Assembly (NCBI GenBank): GCA_023242925.1
Contig: CP096134.1
Span: 2,499,501-2,563,500 of the forward strand
Length of the DNA: 64,000 nucleotides
Direction: 5' to 3'
Source of the DNA: Hyphomonadaceae bacterium JAD_PAG50586_4
Lineage (GTDB): Bacteria; Pseudomonadota; Alphaproteobacteria; Caulobacterales; Aquidulcibacteraceae
In this document: positions 9,201-18,435 of the stretch, one piece after another
Position numbering within the stretch: position 1 is the first letter of the stretch
Layout of the letters: each line of letters opens with the position of its first letter
Notes under the pieces: generated by a model
The model's input: only the letters and a program-made list of their open reading frames with translations
The model's database searches: none
Told to the model about the DNA's origin: nothing
Made by a program: the position numbers and the translations under genes

Positions 9201-9358
9201 CGCAGGTCGGCGATGATGGTTTTGGCGCGGGTGACGACGCGACCACGCGTGCTGGCGGCGAGGGTGGCGCTGGGCAAAAGGCCCTTGAGCACATCCTGCT
9301 CTGGAGCGCGGTAAAGGGCGGCCATCGCGGCGCGGGCGCCATCCATACGGGTGGTCAT
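6280..9358 (-). CDS. putA: Bifunctional proline dehydrogenase / P5C dehydrogenase, frameshifted
   Basis: Oxidises proline to glutamate in two steps (FAD-dependent proline dehydrogenase, then NAD-dependent glutamate-semialdehyde dehydrogenase). The N-terminal part carries the PutA arm and beta/alpha barrel with VKGAYWDSEIKRAQ; the aldehyde dehydrogenase part shows APWNFPLAIFLGQ, AFTGSTGTARAI, ETGGLNAMIVDS and the catalytic cysteine in SAGQRCSALR. About 1025 residues when corrected; there is no N-terminal ribbon-helix-helix domain, so it is not self-regulating. The frame breaks after SHSGQSD: the bases read GATCTCG (plus 9010-9016) where GATTCG would give the normal SDSLMVNSATFG. Span length modulo 3 fits one extra base. 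The regulator putR is divergent. Confidence 0.96.
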
Positions 9359-9443
9359 CGGTCAAATTCCCCGGACTGAAGTTTCGCCCGGAGGTACCAG
9401 CGATTTCAGCGAATGTGCTTGTTATCTTGGGCGCATCACCCGA

Positions 9444-9459
9444 ATAATCCACGCATTAT
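9444..9459. promoter_or_regulatory. Candidate PutR operator in putA-putR gap
   Basis: The inverted repeat ATAAT-CCACGC-ATTAT stands in the 124-base region between the divergent putA and putR starts, 24 bases from putR. Lrp/AsnC regulators bind AT-rich imperfect palindromes in such gaps, and PutR-type proteins activate putA in response to proline in related bacteria. Site assignment is by position and symmetry only. Confidence 0.45.
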
Positions 9460-9482
9460 CGGCATTCAGGCGAATGATCTTC

Positions 9483-9937
9483 ATGCTGGACGAGATCGAC
9501 AAGCGCCTCCTGCGGGCGCTTCAGGAAGACGGCAGGATCACCAACCAGGCGCTGGCCGAGGCCTGCCACATCTCGCCGGCCGCCTGCTTTGACCGCGTGA
9601 AGCGCCTGCGCACGCGCGGCTTTATTCTGGGCACCATGGCGCTACTCGATCCAGCCAAGCTGGATCGCGCGCTCCTGATCTTCATCGAAGTGCATCTCGA
9701 TCGCACGACAGGCGATGTGTTCGACGAGTTCGCCAAGGCGGTCGCTGTGCAGCCCGATATTCTGGAATGCCACATGGTGGCGGGCGGCTTTGATTACCTG
9801 ATCAAGGCGCGCGTGAAGGACATGGCCGCTTATCGCGGTTTTTGGGCGATATCCTCGTGCAGATGCCGGGCGTGCGCGAGACGCGGACTTATGCCGTACT
9901 TGAGGAAGTGAAGAACACGGCGGCGTTGCCGATCTAG
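9483..9937 (+). CDS. putR: Lrp/AsnC-family proline regulator, frameshifted near C-terminus
   Basis: An Lrp/AsnC regulator with N-terminal helix-turn-helix (LDEIDKRLLRALQEDGRITNQALAEACHISPAACFDRVKRL) and a ligand-sensing RAM domain (LDRTTGDVFDEFAKAV...VAGGFDYLIKARVKDMAAY). The frame is lost in a T run at 9839-9843; one more base gives RGFLGDILVQMPGVRETRTYAVLEEVKNT, the expected ending, stopping at 9937. Divergent orientation to putA identifies it as the likely proline-responsive activator. Its TAG stop shares CTAG with the stop of the converging MaoC gene. Confidence 0.88.
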
Positions 9938-10389
9938 CTGCGCTCTGGCGCGTAGATCGCCAATTGCTCGCCGACGCACACGGGTTTATCGCCGCCTTCG
10001 CGCTCGAATGCGAAATCCTGCTTCACCACCACGCGATCACCGCGCGGCTCCAAGCTTTTCAGCATGAGCCGTAAACGCACGCGGCTGCCGGTCGGCACAG
10101 TGGCTGGAAAACGGACATTGTTGATGCCGTAATTCATGCCGTGATCGATGCCAGTGACTTTGTAGAGCGTGTAGCCAAAGCGCGGCAGCAACGTGAGCGT
10201 GAGCAACCCATGCGCAATAGTGCCCCCGAACGCTTCGGTCGCGCGCGGCACGTCGACGTGAATCCATTCGTTGTCGCCCGTCACGCGCGCAAAATCGTCG
10301 ATCAGCGCCTGATCGATGGTCAGCCATTCCGAAACAAATTCGCGTCCCACCCAATTGGGAAGTTCGCTGAGTGGAATTTGCTGGGTCAT
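9934..10389 (-). CDS. MaoC-family hydratase (hot-dog fold)
   Basis: A 151-residue single hot-dog domain protein with the hydratase-2 motif FARVTGDNEWIHVDVPRATEAFGGTIAHGLLTLTL, which contains the catalytic Asp/His pair (D..xxH). Such enzymes hydrate trans-2-enoyl-CoA to (R)-3-hydroxyacyl-CoA. It is a single-gene unit converging on putR and ending at the same CTAG. The true substrate is not identifiable; an acyl-CoA is the default inference. Confidence 0.9.
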   Translation of the reverse strand: MTQQIPLSELPNWVGREFVSEWLTIDQALIDDFARVTGDNEWIHVDVPRATEAFGGTIAHGLLTLTLLPRFGYTLYKVTGIDHGMNYGINNVRFPATVPTGSRVRLRLMLKSLEPRGDRVVVKQDFAFEREGGDKPVCVGEQLAIYAPERS

Positions 10390-10474
10390 GACCGTTCCTC
10401 GTGCTTGGCGCTGAGGCTAGCGCGAGGACGCGCAATCGAGTTCGCAAAATGGCGCTAAGGTAGGCCCGAAAGGG

Positions 10475-10861
10475 TCACAGCGCCGCGATCAACTCGATCT
10501 CGACCAGATTGTCAGGAAACGCCAACCGTCTGATCTCGACGGCGGTGACGGCGGGCGGATCGAGGTCGGCATAGATAGCGAGGCGGATGTCGTTGGCTTC
10601 GATGAACGCGTCTATGTCGGTGACGAAGATGGTCTCCTTCACGACATTGGCAAAGCGCAGGTCAAATGCCTCGAGCGTTTGGCCAAGCGCGTCGTAAACG
10701 GCGATCAGCTGGGCGCGCATATTGCCGGCGCTCATGGTCTGAAACGTTTCGGTGAGGGCCAGTGTGCCTGAAACGTGGAGCGTCTGGCCGCTCAGGACGG
10801 CTTGCGCGTAGCCAAAAGCCTGCTCGCCTTCACGGCGAAAATGGAATGTGCGACGGGTCAT
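10475..10861 (-). CDS. RidA-family protein lacking the usual catalytic arginine
   Basis: A 128-residue YjgF/YER057c/UK114-fold protein (trimer former). Fold landmarks are AQAVLSGQTLHVSGTLAL, QLIAVYDALGQTL and VVKETIFVTDIDAF. Canonical RidA enamine/imine deaminases have PARxxV near the C-terminus; here the segment reads DPPAVTAVEIRRLAFPDNLVEIEL, so the position of the substrate-carboxylate arginine is valine. It may therefore bind another ligand or be inactive as a RidA deaminase. Divergent from the Lrp regulator at 10977. Confidence 0.85.
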   Translation of the reverse strand: MTRRTFHFRREGEQAFGYAQAVLSGQTLHVSGTLALTETFQTMSAGNMRAQLIAVYDALGQTLEAFDLRFANVVKETIFVTDIDAFIEANDIRLAIYADLDPPAVTAVEIRRLAFPDNLVEIELIAAL

Positions 10862-10939
10862 GGGATCAGCCCTCTCCGAAAGGAGGGGCTACGAAATATG
10901 GACATCGGGCCGCCGTACAGCTAGCTTTTCGTATAGTTC

Positions 10940-10954
10940 GGAGCCTTTGGCTCC
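10940..10954. promoter_or_regulatory. Short hairpin in the RidA-Lrp intergenic region
   Basis: GGAGCC-TTT-GGCTCC forms a six-base-pair stem with a three-base loop, followed by GGTTTTCG. It lies 23 bases before the Lrp-type start codon, so it could be leader structure, or a weak terminator. No further evidence. Confidence 0.3.
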
Positions 10955-10976
10955 GGTTTTCGTAGGTGGATGGCCG

Positions 10977-11471
10977 ATGCCACGCGCGAAATCCAAGTCG
11001 CTGGCGCCCGCGCCGGTGGCCCCGGAGGATTTGACGACCCGCATCATCCTGCTCTTGCAGGAGGATGGGCGGATGGCGTTCTCGACCATTGCCACCCAGC
11101 TCGGCGTCTCCGAAGGCACCGTACGCAACCGCGTGCGCCAATTGCTCGATGACAATGTGATCTCGATCCAAGCCGAGGCGATGCCCGGCGCCTTTGGCTA
11201 CACGGTGAACACCGTGACGTTTCTGAAGGTGCGGCCAAGCGCCAACATTGATGAAGTCGCGGCGCTTTTCAGCGACATCGCCGAGGTGTTCTACGTGGTG
11301 CAGATGATCGGGCGCTTCGACCTCGGCATCGCCGCCTATCACAAATCCATCGAAGACTACCGCGCGTTCCTCAACCTACATTGCTACGGCAACGACGCGC
11401 TCTCCGACGTCGAGACCACGCTCAACGTGAAAATCCACAAACTCAACACACGCTGGCAAGTCCAGGTGTGA
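10977..11471 (+). CDS. Lrp/AsnC-family transcriptional regulator
   Basis: A 164-residue regulator starting at the ATG at 10977 (MPRAKSKSLAP). Helix-turn-helix: LTTRIILLLQEDGRMAFSTIATQLGVSEGTVRNRVRQLLDD; RAM-type ligand domain: NTVTFLKVRPSANIDEVAALFSDIAEVFYVVQMIGRFDLGIAAY. It is followed after ten bases by an FAD-dependent amine oxidase-type gene, so it may control amino-acid or amine catabolism. A short basic tail precedes the helix-turn-helix. Confidence 0.9.
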   Translation: MPRAKSKSLAPAPVAPEDLTTRIILLLQEDGRMAFSTIATQLGVSEGTVRNRVRQLLDDNVISIQAEAMPGAFGYTVNTVTFLKVRPSANIDEVAALFSDIAEVFYVVQMIGRFDLGIAAYHKSIEDYRAFLNLHCYGNDALSDVETTLNVKIHKLNTRWQVQV

Positions 11472-11481
11472 AGGAGCACGC

Positions 11482-12798
11482 ATGAACGCCACCTCCGTTC
11501 TCAACGCGCGTACGCTTGGCACGGAGCCGCTCGCGGATGTGCATTGGGCTCAGAGCACGCAGCCCGCGCCTGCGTGCCCGAAGCTGGACGGCGACGCGGA
11601 GGCCGACATCGCCATCATTGGCGCTGGCTATACTGGGCTCGTCGCCGCATTGAGCGCGGCTGGCGATGGGCGTCGGATCGTCGTGTTGGAAGCGGCGCCC
11701 GAGCCGGGCTTTGCCGCTTCAGGACGCAATGCTGGCGCGGTCGCGCCGATGATGTGGGGCATGAAGAAGACGCCCGCGCAGATTACTGCGTCCTTCCCGC
11801 AGCACGCACCGCGCATGAATCGCGCTATCGCAACATCAGGCGCCTTTCTGCGCGATTTTATCGCGACGCATGGCGTGGAGTGCGAGGCGCATTTCGACGG
11901 CTATCTGCTGGCCGCACGCACGCCGGACTCGCTGGCAAAGGCTAAGGCCGCGCACGAGGGCTGGGTGCAATATGGCGGGCGCTTTGAAGTGCTCTCGCAA
12001 CAGGAGCTTTCGCGCCACGTGCGCACCGATGCTTACGCGGGCGCGTTACGCGTGCCGGATGCGGGGTATCTCAATCCGCTGAGCTTCTCACGCGGGCTTG
12101 CGGCGGCGGCGCAGCGCGCAAGTGTAACCATTCATTGCGGGTCGCCGGTGTTGAGCGCGAAATATGAAGACGGCGTGTGGCGGCTCCAGACGCCAAGCGG
12201 TGTGCTGCGCGCGGCGACTTTGCTTGCCGGCATGGGCGCCTATGGCGGCGCGCTCGTGCCGCGCTTGCAGAAAGAGAGCTACGAGGTTTGCTCCGCGATC
12301 GTCGCGACCGACCCGCTGCCTCACGCACGCGAATTGACGCCAGGCGGCATGGCGATGGCGGATTTGGACGACGCGGCGGTGTTCGCGCCAATGATCGACG
12401 CGCGCGGCTGCCTCGTCGTCTCGATGCTGTTCCAGGGCGATCAGATGAGCCTGGCCGACGCCGAGCGTATCGTCCGTCCCCGCTTAGCGCGCGCCTTCCC
12501 CGACCTGGGCGCTGTCCCCTTTACGAAATTCTGGGGCGGGAAATTCCTGATGACGACAGACGGCGCGGCGCACCTTCTCCAGATCGGACCGAACGCCTTC
12601 GCGGCGCAAGGCTGCAACGGCATGGGGCATTCGATAGGCGTCGCGGTCGCGCACGATCTCGGGCGCCTTGGCGCGGGCGCCGCCGCCGAAGAATTGGTAT
12701 TTCCAGTCACGCTCCCGAAGCCTGCGCCAATGCACGGCTTGATGACCGGCGCACTCCGGCGCGTGATGGCGCCGATGATGAACCGAAAACTCGCATAA
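11482..12798 (+). CDS. FAD-dependent amino acid/amine oxidoreductase (DAO family)
   Basis: A 438-residue flavoprotein with an N-terminal Rossmann dinucleotide-binding motif ADIAIIGAGYTGLVAAL...IVVLEA and the flavin-contact ASGRNAGAV, continuing with the DAO-fold substrate domain and a C-terminal GCNGMGHSIGVAVAHDL. Relatives include gamma-glutamylputrescine oxidase and D-amino acid dehydrogenases. SD-like GAAGGAGC precedes the ATG. It sits between an Lrp regulator and a large LuxR-type regulator. Oxidation of an amine or N-methyl amino acid is the best guess; the substrate is not determinable. Confidence 0.88.
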   Translation: MNATSVLNARTLGTEPLADVHWAQSTQPAPACPKLDGDAEADIAIIGAGYTGLVAALSAAGDGRRIVVLEAAPEPGFAASGRNAGAVAPMMWGMKKTPAQITASFPQHAPRMNRAIATSGAFLRDFIATHGVECEAHFDGYLLAARTPDSLAKAKAAHEGWVQYGGRFEVLSQQELSRHVRTDAYAGALRVPDAGYLNPLSFSRGLAAAAQRASVTIHCGSPVLSAKYEDGVWRLQTPSGVLRAATLLAGMGAYGGALVPRLQKESYEVCSAIVATDPLPHARELTPGGMAMADLDDAAVFAPMIDARGCLVVSMLFQGDQMSLADAERIVRPRLARAFPDLGAVPFTKFWGGKFLMTTDGAAHLLQIGPNAFAAQGCNGMGHSIGVAVAHDLGRLGAGAAAEELVFPVTLPKPAPMHGLMTGALRRVMAPMMNRKLA

Positions 12799-12819
12799 CC
12801 AGCACGAAAGCGAAGGCCG

Positions 12820-15392
12820 ATGAGCGAAGTGCAGGACGGTATCGGCGTCAGCGACGCGACGTCGGCGATTCAGATTCCGCGCGCCACACACGGCGATGCG
12901 ACGCCACTGAGCAAACTCGAACCAAAACTCTGGACACAGCGCGACCGCGTCACACGCGTACGCTTGCTCGATCGGCTGCAGGCCGCGGGCGATAAACGCC
13001 TCATCTCGCTCGTTGGCCCCGCTGGCAGTGGCAAATCGATCCTGCTGGCGCAGCACTTCCAGGCGTGCCGCGCGCAGGGCGAGCACATCGCCTGGCTTAC
13101 ACTCGATCGCGCCGACGTCGATCCGTGTCTGCTGCTGAATGGCTTAGTGCGGGCGCTGGAGACGGCGCTGGGGCCTGCGCCGGAGAATGTGCGAGCCGAT
13201 GCGGTCGAGGCTGCGGCGACTGATCCGGCGCTCGCGGTGCGGCGGCTGTTGGATTGGCCGAAGCTCGCCACCACCGACGCCTGCGTGATCATCGACGGCC
13301 ATGAAATTGTGGCTGGCGCACGCAGCGCCGAATTGATCGATGCGTGGGTGCGCGTGGACGTCACGCGCCTCATTCTCGCCAGCCGCGTGGCGCTCGATGC
13401 CCCTCTGGCGTTGACGCGCGCGCAGGGCGATGTCGAGAGCATCACCGCCCGCGATCTGGCGCTCGACACCGATGAGCTGATGGCGCTTGCGGGTGAGCAC
13501 GTTTCGCCGATCTATATCGACCGCCTGATGCGTGAGACGGGTGGCGCGCCGGTTGTCGCCTGCCATGCGTTGGGGGCGTTGCGTGAACCGATGCTGGAGC
13601 GCCCGCCCGTTCATGTGCGCAGCTGGCGGGGCATGCTGCAAGATTATTATCGCGAGCAGCTGCGCCACGATCTATCGCCTGCGCTTTGGAGCGCGCTCAT
13701 ACGACTTGCGGCGGTCGAATTCTTCGACATTCCGCTGGCAAGCGACATTGTCGGCGCACCCGCGGGCGAATTGGTGGCTGAACTTTATCGCGAACGCGGG
13801 CTTGTGATCCGTCATGGCGCAGGCGGTGTCTATCATGTTGAGCCAGGGTTGCGGGCTGCACTCGCGCCAGAATTGGAATGGATCGAGGAGGACGAGCTGC
13901 GCCGCTTGCACAGCCGCGCCGCCGCATGGTTCGCCAAGCGCGGCTACGCCCCTACGCCGCGCTGCACGCTATCGCCGCGAACGATCACAGCTTGGCGGCG
14001 GCGTGCATGGCGAAAGCAGGTTCCGCCGCGTTCAGCGCGCGTGTGGGGGTGCGCGAGTTGCGCTTGAGCCTGAGCAGCTTGAGCGACGTCGATACGCACG
14101 AGCCGATCATCACCCAGGCGCGAGCGCTCACTTTGGCGCAGGAAACGCCGAGCCGGTATAGCGATCTGGTCAAGGCGGAAATGGTTGACCCCCGCGCCGA
14201 CCCGGAGATGACGCTGATCAATGCATTCATCGATGCGTATGCCGACATCGCGCCGCTGCCGGAATTGGTCGAAGTGTGCCGCGATCTGGCGATGACGGAC
14301 AACGTCTCCGATCTCGCGCCGCGCGGCTTGGCGCGCTGCTATCTGTGCTGGGAGGCGCTGCGTGGGGCGCGCCTGCACGAGGCGCTGCAATGGGCCATGC
14401 TCTCGCGCGACGATCTCGATTTCGCCGACGCGGCCTATGCAGGCGTATTCACGCACCTGCACGCCGCGAACATTCTTATCCATCTCGACGACATCGACAG
14501 CGCGCGCCAGCACGTGAATGAGGCGGAACAAGCCACAAAGCTTTTCTTCCCCGACGACCCGCGTCTGATGAATCTGGTGTGGATCTGGGCGGCTTGGATC
14601 GAGTCTGAGCAAGGCGCCGAGCTGCGCGCCGAAGATGTGGCCGCCTCGTTCGAGGCGACGTGCAGCGGCGAGGGCTGGGCCGACGCGCTGTGGATGTGCA
14701 CAGTGCTGGCGAGCCGCCAAGCGATGCGCCGCGGCGATACGATCGGTGCGGCGCGCGCCTTGGATCGCGGATTGGGTGAGGCCTCCGCGCGCGGCGCGAC
14801 GCGATTGCTCTGGGCGCTACGCAGCGAACGCGTCCTCTTGCTGACGGCAATGGGCGACCTAGACGCGGCGATGTCGGACGCACGGCGGCTTGATATCTTC
14901 GACCTTGAGCGCGTTCCTCTTGGCGCCGAGCCGCTCACCTGGCGCGAAGTCACCGATGGCTGGGTAAACGGCATTCGGTTGGCGCTGGCGCAAGGCGATT
15001 TGGCTCGCGCCGGAAGCGTCGCCGAACATCTTAAGACGTTCGCGACGGAGCATGACGTTCCGCGCCTCGCCAAACTTGCCGCGCGATTCCTCGATATGAT
15101 CGCCACCGGCGACATCGATCCGATGCCCGATTGCGCGGAGGATTGCGATACATGCGAACAACAACAAAAATGCGAGACAGGCGCTGTGGCCGCGCTTCGC
15201 CAAGCCTCGCCACTCACCCCACGCGAACAGGAATTGATGAACCTGGTGGCCAAGGGGCTGGTGAACAAGCAGATTGCTTACGAGCTCGGCGTGACCGAGA
15301 CGACGATCAAATTCCACATGCGCAACATCTATAAAAAACTCAGGGCCCGCAATCGCGTGCAGGCCCTGATGCGCTTGAGTGGTTCAAACTAA
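12820..15392 (+). CDS. Large P-loop ATPase LuxR-family (MalT-like) regulator, frameshifted
   Basis: A regulator of about 857 residues when corrected. The N-terminal STAND-type ATPase shows Walker A LVGPAGSGKSILLAQHF and a Walker B-like DACVIIDGHEIV; the middle is helical, TPR-like; the C-terminus is a LuxR helix-turn-helix LTPREQELMNLVAKGLVNKQIAYELGVTETTIKFH. Just before it is an unusual cysteine cluster C-x3-C-x2-C-x5-C (bases 15132-15173). The frame is lost in a run of four C at 13949-13952; a fifth restores the reading YAALHAIAANDHSLAAAC. MalT-like proteins are ATP-dependent activators switched on by a small inducer. Neighbouring TonB receptor and oxidases are plausible targets. Confidence 0.9.
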
Positions 15393-15429
15393 TCGACGAG
15401 ATCCCTGGGGAGACCGCGCCGGGTTCTGC

Positions 15430-17562
15430 TTAAAAGCGATAGCCGAGTTGCACGCCGTAACGCTGGGTGCGACCACGCACGCCAACTTCGGCGTACGAAG
15501 TGATGATGCGGCTTGAGGCGTCGGAATAATATTCCTCGTCGAAGGCGTTATCGAGGAAAGCCGTCAGCGTCCATGTCTCGCTGCGCAACGTGGCGCGGAG
15601 ATCGATCAGCGAATAAGTCGGCTGATTGTCGAGGTAGTACGGCAGCGCGCCGTTAGTCTCGCGGCTGTAATATTCGTAGTAGAGCCCGGACTGGCCGGTG
15701 AGCGCTGCGCGCAATTGCAGATCCCACGCATCGGTAAGGGGCTGCGTGTAATCGAGCGCCAGATTGTAGGTGAATTCCGGCGAGAATGGCGGGCGGTTAC
15801 CTTCCACGATCAAGAGCGCCGGAAAATCCTTGATCTCGCTATCGAGATAGCCGACGCCGCCGCTCAGCGTCAGCGAAGAGGTCACTCGAGCGGAGAACTC
15901 GACTTCAAGACCAACACTCTGCGTCTCGGGAATGTTGACCATGCCCTGCTGACCGGTGCCGAGGTCAAGCAATTGCACTTGTTGGTTTTCGTAGAGGATT
16001 GAATACGCGGCCACGTTCAGCAGCAGGCGGCCGTCGAAGAGATAGGATTTCAGGCCGACTTCATAATTCGTCGTTTCCTCGGAATCGTAGATGCGATCGA
16101 ACACCGGCCCCGGCGTGTTGAAGCCGCCGCTGCGGAAGCCCTGCGCGGCTGTGGCGTAGAGCGTCATATCCGGCGCGAGCGTGTAGGCCAGCGAGAGTTT
16201 CGGCTGGAACATCGTGAAGGTGTGGCTGACCACCCGATCCGGGTCGCCCATCAGCGCCAGATTGTTGGTCTGCTCGCGCTCGTCTTCGTCATACCGGCCA
16301 GCGAGTGTGAGTTCGAGACGCTCGGTGACGTCATAGTTCACCTGCGCGAATGCAGCCCAGGCGGAATTGTCGTCCGTCGCGTCCGCGAACAAATTCAGCG
16401 CGAACGGCACCACTTCAACGTCGGTGAAGCGATTGCGCTCGGTCGCGACATAGAAGAGGCCCGCAGTGTACCGGAGCGGTCCTTCGTTGGATGAGGTGAG
16501 ACGAAGCTCCTGGCTCAGCGCTTCAATCTCGGTGCTTTGCAGATTGAGCTCAAGCACGTCGGCTGGCGACATATCGAGGTCGTAGCTCGATTCATCTGAC
16601 GATTGAACGTAGCCGGTCGTGGCGCTGAGCTCGCCAAGGCTCGTATCGAGCGCGGCCTTGAACGAAACTTCGTCAACTTCGAGTCGGCCCCAACCCTCGC
16701 GGCCGGAAACCGGCGGCAAAGAGAAATCGTCGGTATCGCCCGTGGCAAGGATCGAAGCGTTATAGCCGGCATTTTCCGTCGTATCGTGCGCGGCGCGGAA
16801 ATCCAGGGTGAGGTTGTCGGTCGGTCGCGCCAGCAAGCGCAGACGACCGTATGAATTCATCAGCGCGTTGGTTTCTGTACCCGTGTTCGGATTGGTGATG
16901 GTGCCGTTGAAGTCATTGTAGTGCCCGGCGACGCGGAAAAGCAGCCGATCTGAGCCGAGCGGGCCGGAGAGAACGCCTTCGATCATTTCGTCTTCGCCGT
17001 TGGCGTAACCGACCGTCACGCCGCCTTCGAACTCGTCAGTCGGATCGCGCGTCACGATATTGATCGCGCCGCCGATGGCGTTGCGGCCGTACAGCGCGCC
17101 TTGTGGGCCGCGCAGCACTTCGATGCGCTCAACGTCCACCAAACCCTGGTTGATGGCGCTGACGCTGATCACTTGCACGCCGTCCACCACGACCGCGACC
17201 GGCGCTTCGCCTTGGTATTGCTGGCCGACGCCGCGAATGTTGATGAGCGCGATACCGGGCGATTGGCTGGCTTCCACGAGCGCGACGCCTGGCGTGAGGC
17301 GCACGAAATCGTTGAGCTCATTGACGCCCGCCCGTTCGATGTGTTCGGCAGAAAAGGCGGTGATCGCATCTGGCACGTCGATCAGACGTTCAGCACGCGA
17401 GCGCGCGGTAACGACCAATTCTTCGACGCCGGCATCATCGGCTTCAGCCGCAGGCGTGGTTTGCGCGAGCGCAGCACCTGCCCAGCCTAGCGAAACCAAA
17501 GACGTCGCGCTGAACAACAAATTCCGCATCGTCGCGGCCGTGGCTTTCTCGCGCTTGGACAT
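15430..17562 (-). CDS. TonB-dependent outer-membrane receptor
   Basis: A 710-residue receptor from the ATG at 17562, which follows GGGGGTTGCAG. A signal peptide (about residues 1-35, ending ALA-Q) precedes a TonB-box-like VEELVVTAR, the plug domain (VPDAITAFSAEHIERAG, INIRGVGQQYQG, VERIEVLRGPQGALYGRNAIGGAINIVTRDP) and a 22-strand barrel ending in ...RTQRYGVQLGYRF with the terminal aromatic. The style is that of alphaproteobacterial receptors for unknown organic substrates rather than classical siderophore receptors. A 26-base perfect palindrome lies 132 bases upstream of its start. Confidence 0.95.
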   Translation of the reverse strand: MSKREKATAATMRNLLFSATSLVSLGWAGAALAQTTPAAEADDAGVEELVVTARSRAERLIDVPDAITAFSAEHIERAGVNELNDFVRLTPGVALVEASQSPGIALINIRGVGQQYQGEAPVAVVVDGVQVISVSAINQGLVDVERIEVLRGPQGALYGRNAIGGAINIVTRDPTDEFEGGVTVGYANGEDEMIEGVLSGPLGSDRLLFRVAGHYNDFNGTITNPNTGTETNALMNSYGRLRLLARPTDNLTLDFRAAHDTTENAGYNASILATGDTDDFSLPPVSGREGWGRLEVDEVSFKAALDTSLGELSATTGYVQSSDESSYDLDMSPADVLELNLQSTEIEALSQELRLTSSNEGPLRYTAGLFYVATERNRFTDVEVVPFALNLFADATDDNSAWAAFAQVNYDVTERLELTLAGRYDEDEREQTNNLALMGDPDRVVSHTFTMFQPKLSLAYTLAPDMTLYATAAQGFRSGGFNTPGPVFDRIYDSEETTNYEVGLKSYLFDGRLLLNVAAYSILYENQQVQLLDLGTGQQGMVNIPETQSVGLEVEFSARVTSSLTLSGGVGYLDSEIKDFPALLIVEGNRPPFSPEFTYNLALDYTQPLTDAWDLQLRAALTGQSGLYYEYYSRETNGALPYYLDNQPTYSLIDLRATLRSETWTLTAFLDNAFDEEYYSDASSRIITSYAEVGVRGRTQRYGVQLGYRF

Positions 17563-17693
17563 GCTGCAACCCCCGTAGAGCTTTATAGCTTCACAAAGCT
17601 TCCGGGCGGCGCCTTCGGATTCATAGCTGCCCAGTGGGATAGGTGTTGCATCCTCGCATGCTCGCGTGCAGCACGAACGTACGCACGCGCGTT

Positions 17694-17719
17694 CGCGCCA
17701 CACGCATGCGTGTGGCGCG
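17694..17719. promoter_or_regulatory. 26-bp perfect palindrome upstream of TonB receptor
   Basis: The two 13-base arms are exact reverse complements with no spacer; the centre is CACGCATGCGTG (17701-17712). It lies between the end of the DJ-1 gene and the TonB receptor start. It could be a dimeric regulator's operator or a terminator stem for the DJ-1 transcript, but no T tract follows. The same 12-base core recurs at 38223-38234. Confidence 0.55.
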
Positions 17720-17742
17720 TTACGCAACTTGTGCGTTTAAGA

Positions 17743-18435
17743 TTAGGCCGAGGCGCCGAGCTTGCGCAGCATCGCTTGCGCCAACGGCAAAGCCGAAGCC
17801 GGATTTTGCCCCGTAAAAACGAAATCCGATTGCACGACGTGCGCGGCGAAGGGCGGGGCCGCACTGTAATAGCCACAGGCGCGCTTCAACGCCTCTTCGG
17901 GCAGTATCGGTACGATCTTGTCGAAGCCAACGGCAATCTCTTCGGCGTTGCTCACGGAAGTGACATTGCGCCCACGCACCAGCGCCAGGCCGTCCGGCAT
18001 TTTCACGTCAGCGAGTGCAACAGCGCCGTGGCATACCGCGCCAATAATCGCCGTGCGCGCCGCCAAGCCATCAAGAAGCGCCAACAGGTCTCGATTGCCT
18101 GGGAAGTCCCACGCGCCGCCAACGCCGCCAACAACGAAGCACGCATCGAAATCCTGCGCGGAGACGTCCTTGACCGCTTTGGTGTTTGCGACGGCGTATT
18201 GGGCCTCTTTGTCATCCACAAAGCGCTGCCCCACAGGCGAAATCCAGCCTTCGCCCAAGCTCATCGGATCGATCGGCGCGGCGCCACCCTTCATTGACGC
18301 GAGCCACACAGCGCAGCCCGCTTCCTTGAAGGCGTAATAGGGTTGCGCAAGTTCCTCGAGCCACGAGCCGGTTTTTGAGCCTGTGCTGCCGAGTTCGGTA
18401 TGCGAGGTGAGGATAAGAAGAATCTTGTGAGCCAT
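17743..18435 (-). CDS. DJ-1/PfpI family protein (type 1 glutamine amidotransferase-like)
   Basis: A 230-residue cytoplasmic protein from the ATG at 18435 (MAHKILLILTSH). The nucleophile-elbow cysteine is in IGAVCHGAVALAD, with the family's upstream DFDACFVVGGVGGAWDFP. The N-terminal TSHTELGSTGSKTGSWLEELAQPYY is characteristic of the HchA/Hsp31-like branch (glyoxalase III, protein or nucleotide deglycase). It would detoxify a reactive carbonyl compound. Placed between a TonB receptor and a divergent Rieske oxygenase, so it may serve that pathway. Confidence 0.88.
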   Translation of the reverse strand: MAHKILLILTSHTELGSTGSKTGSWLEELAQPYYAFKEAGCAVWLASMKGGAAPIDPMSLGEGWISPVGQRFVDDKEAQYAVANTKAVKDVSAQDFDACFVVGGVGGAWDFPGNRDLLALLDGLAARTAIIGAVCHGAVALADVKMPDGLALVRGRNVTSVSNAEEIAVGFDKIVPILPEEALKRACGYYSAAPPFAAHVVQSDFVFTGQNPASALPLAQAMLRKLGASA

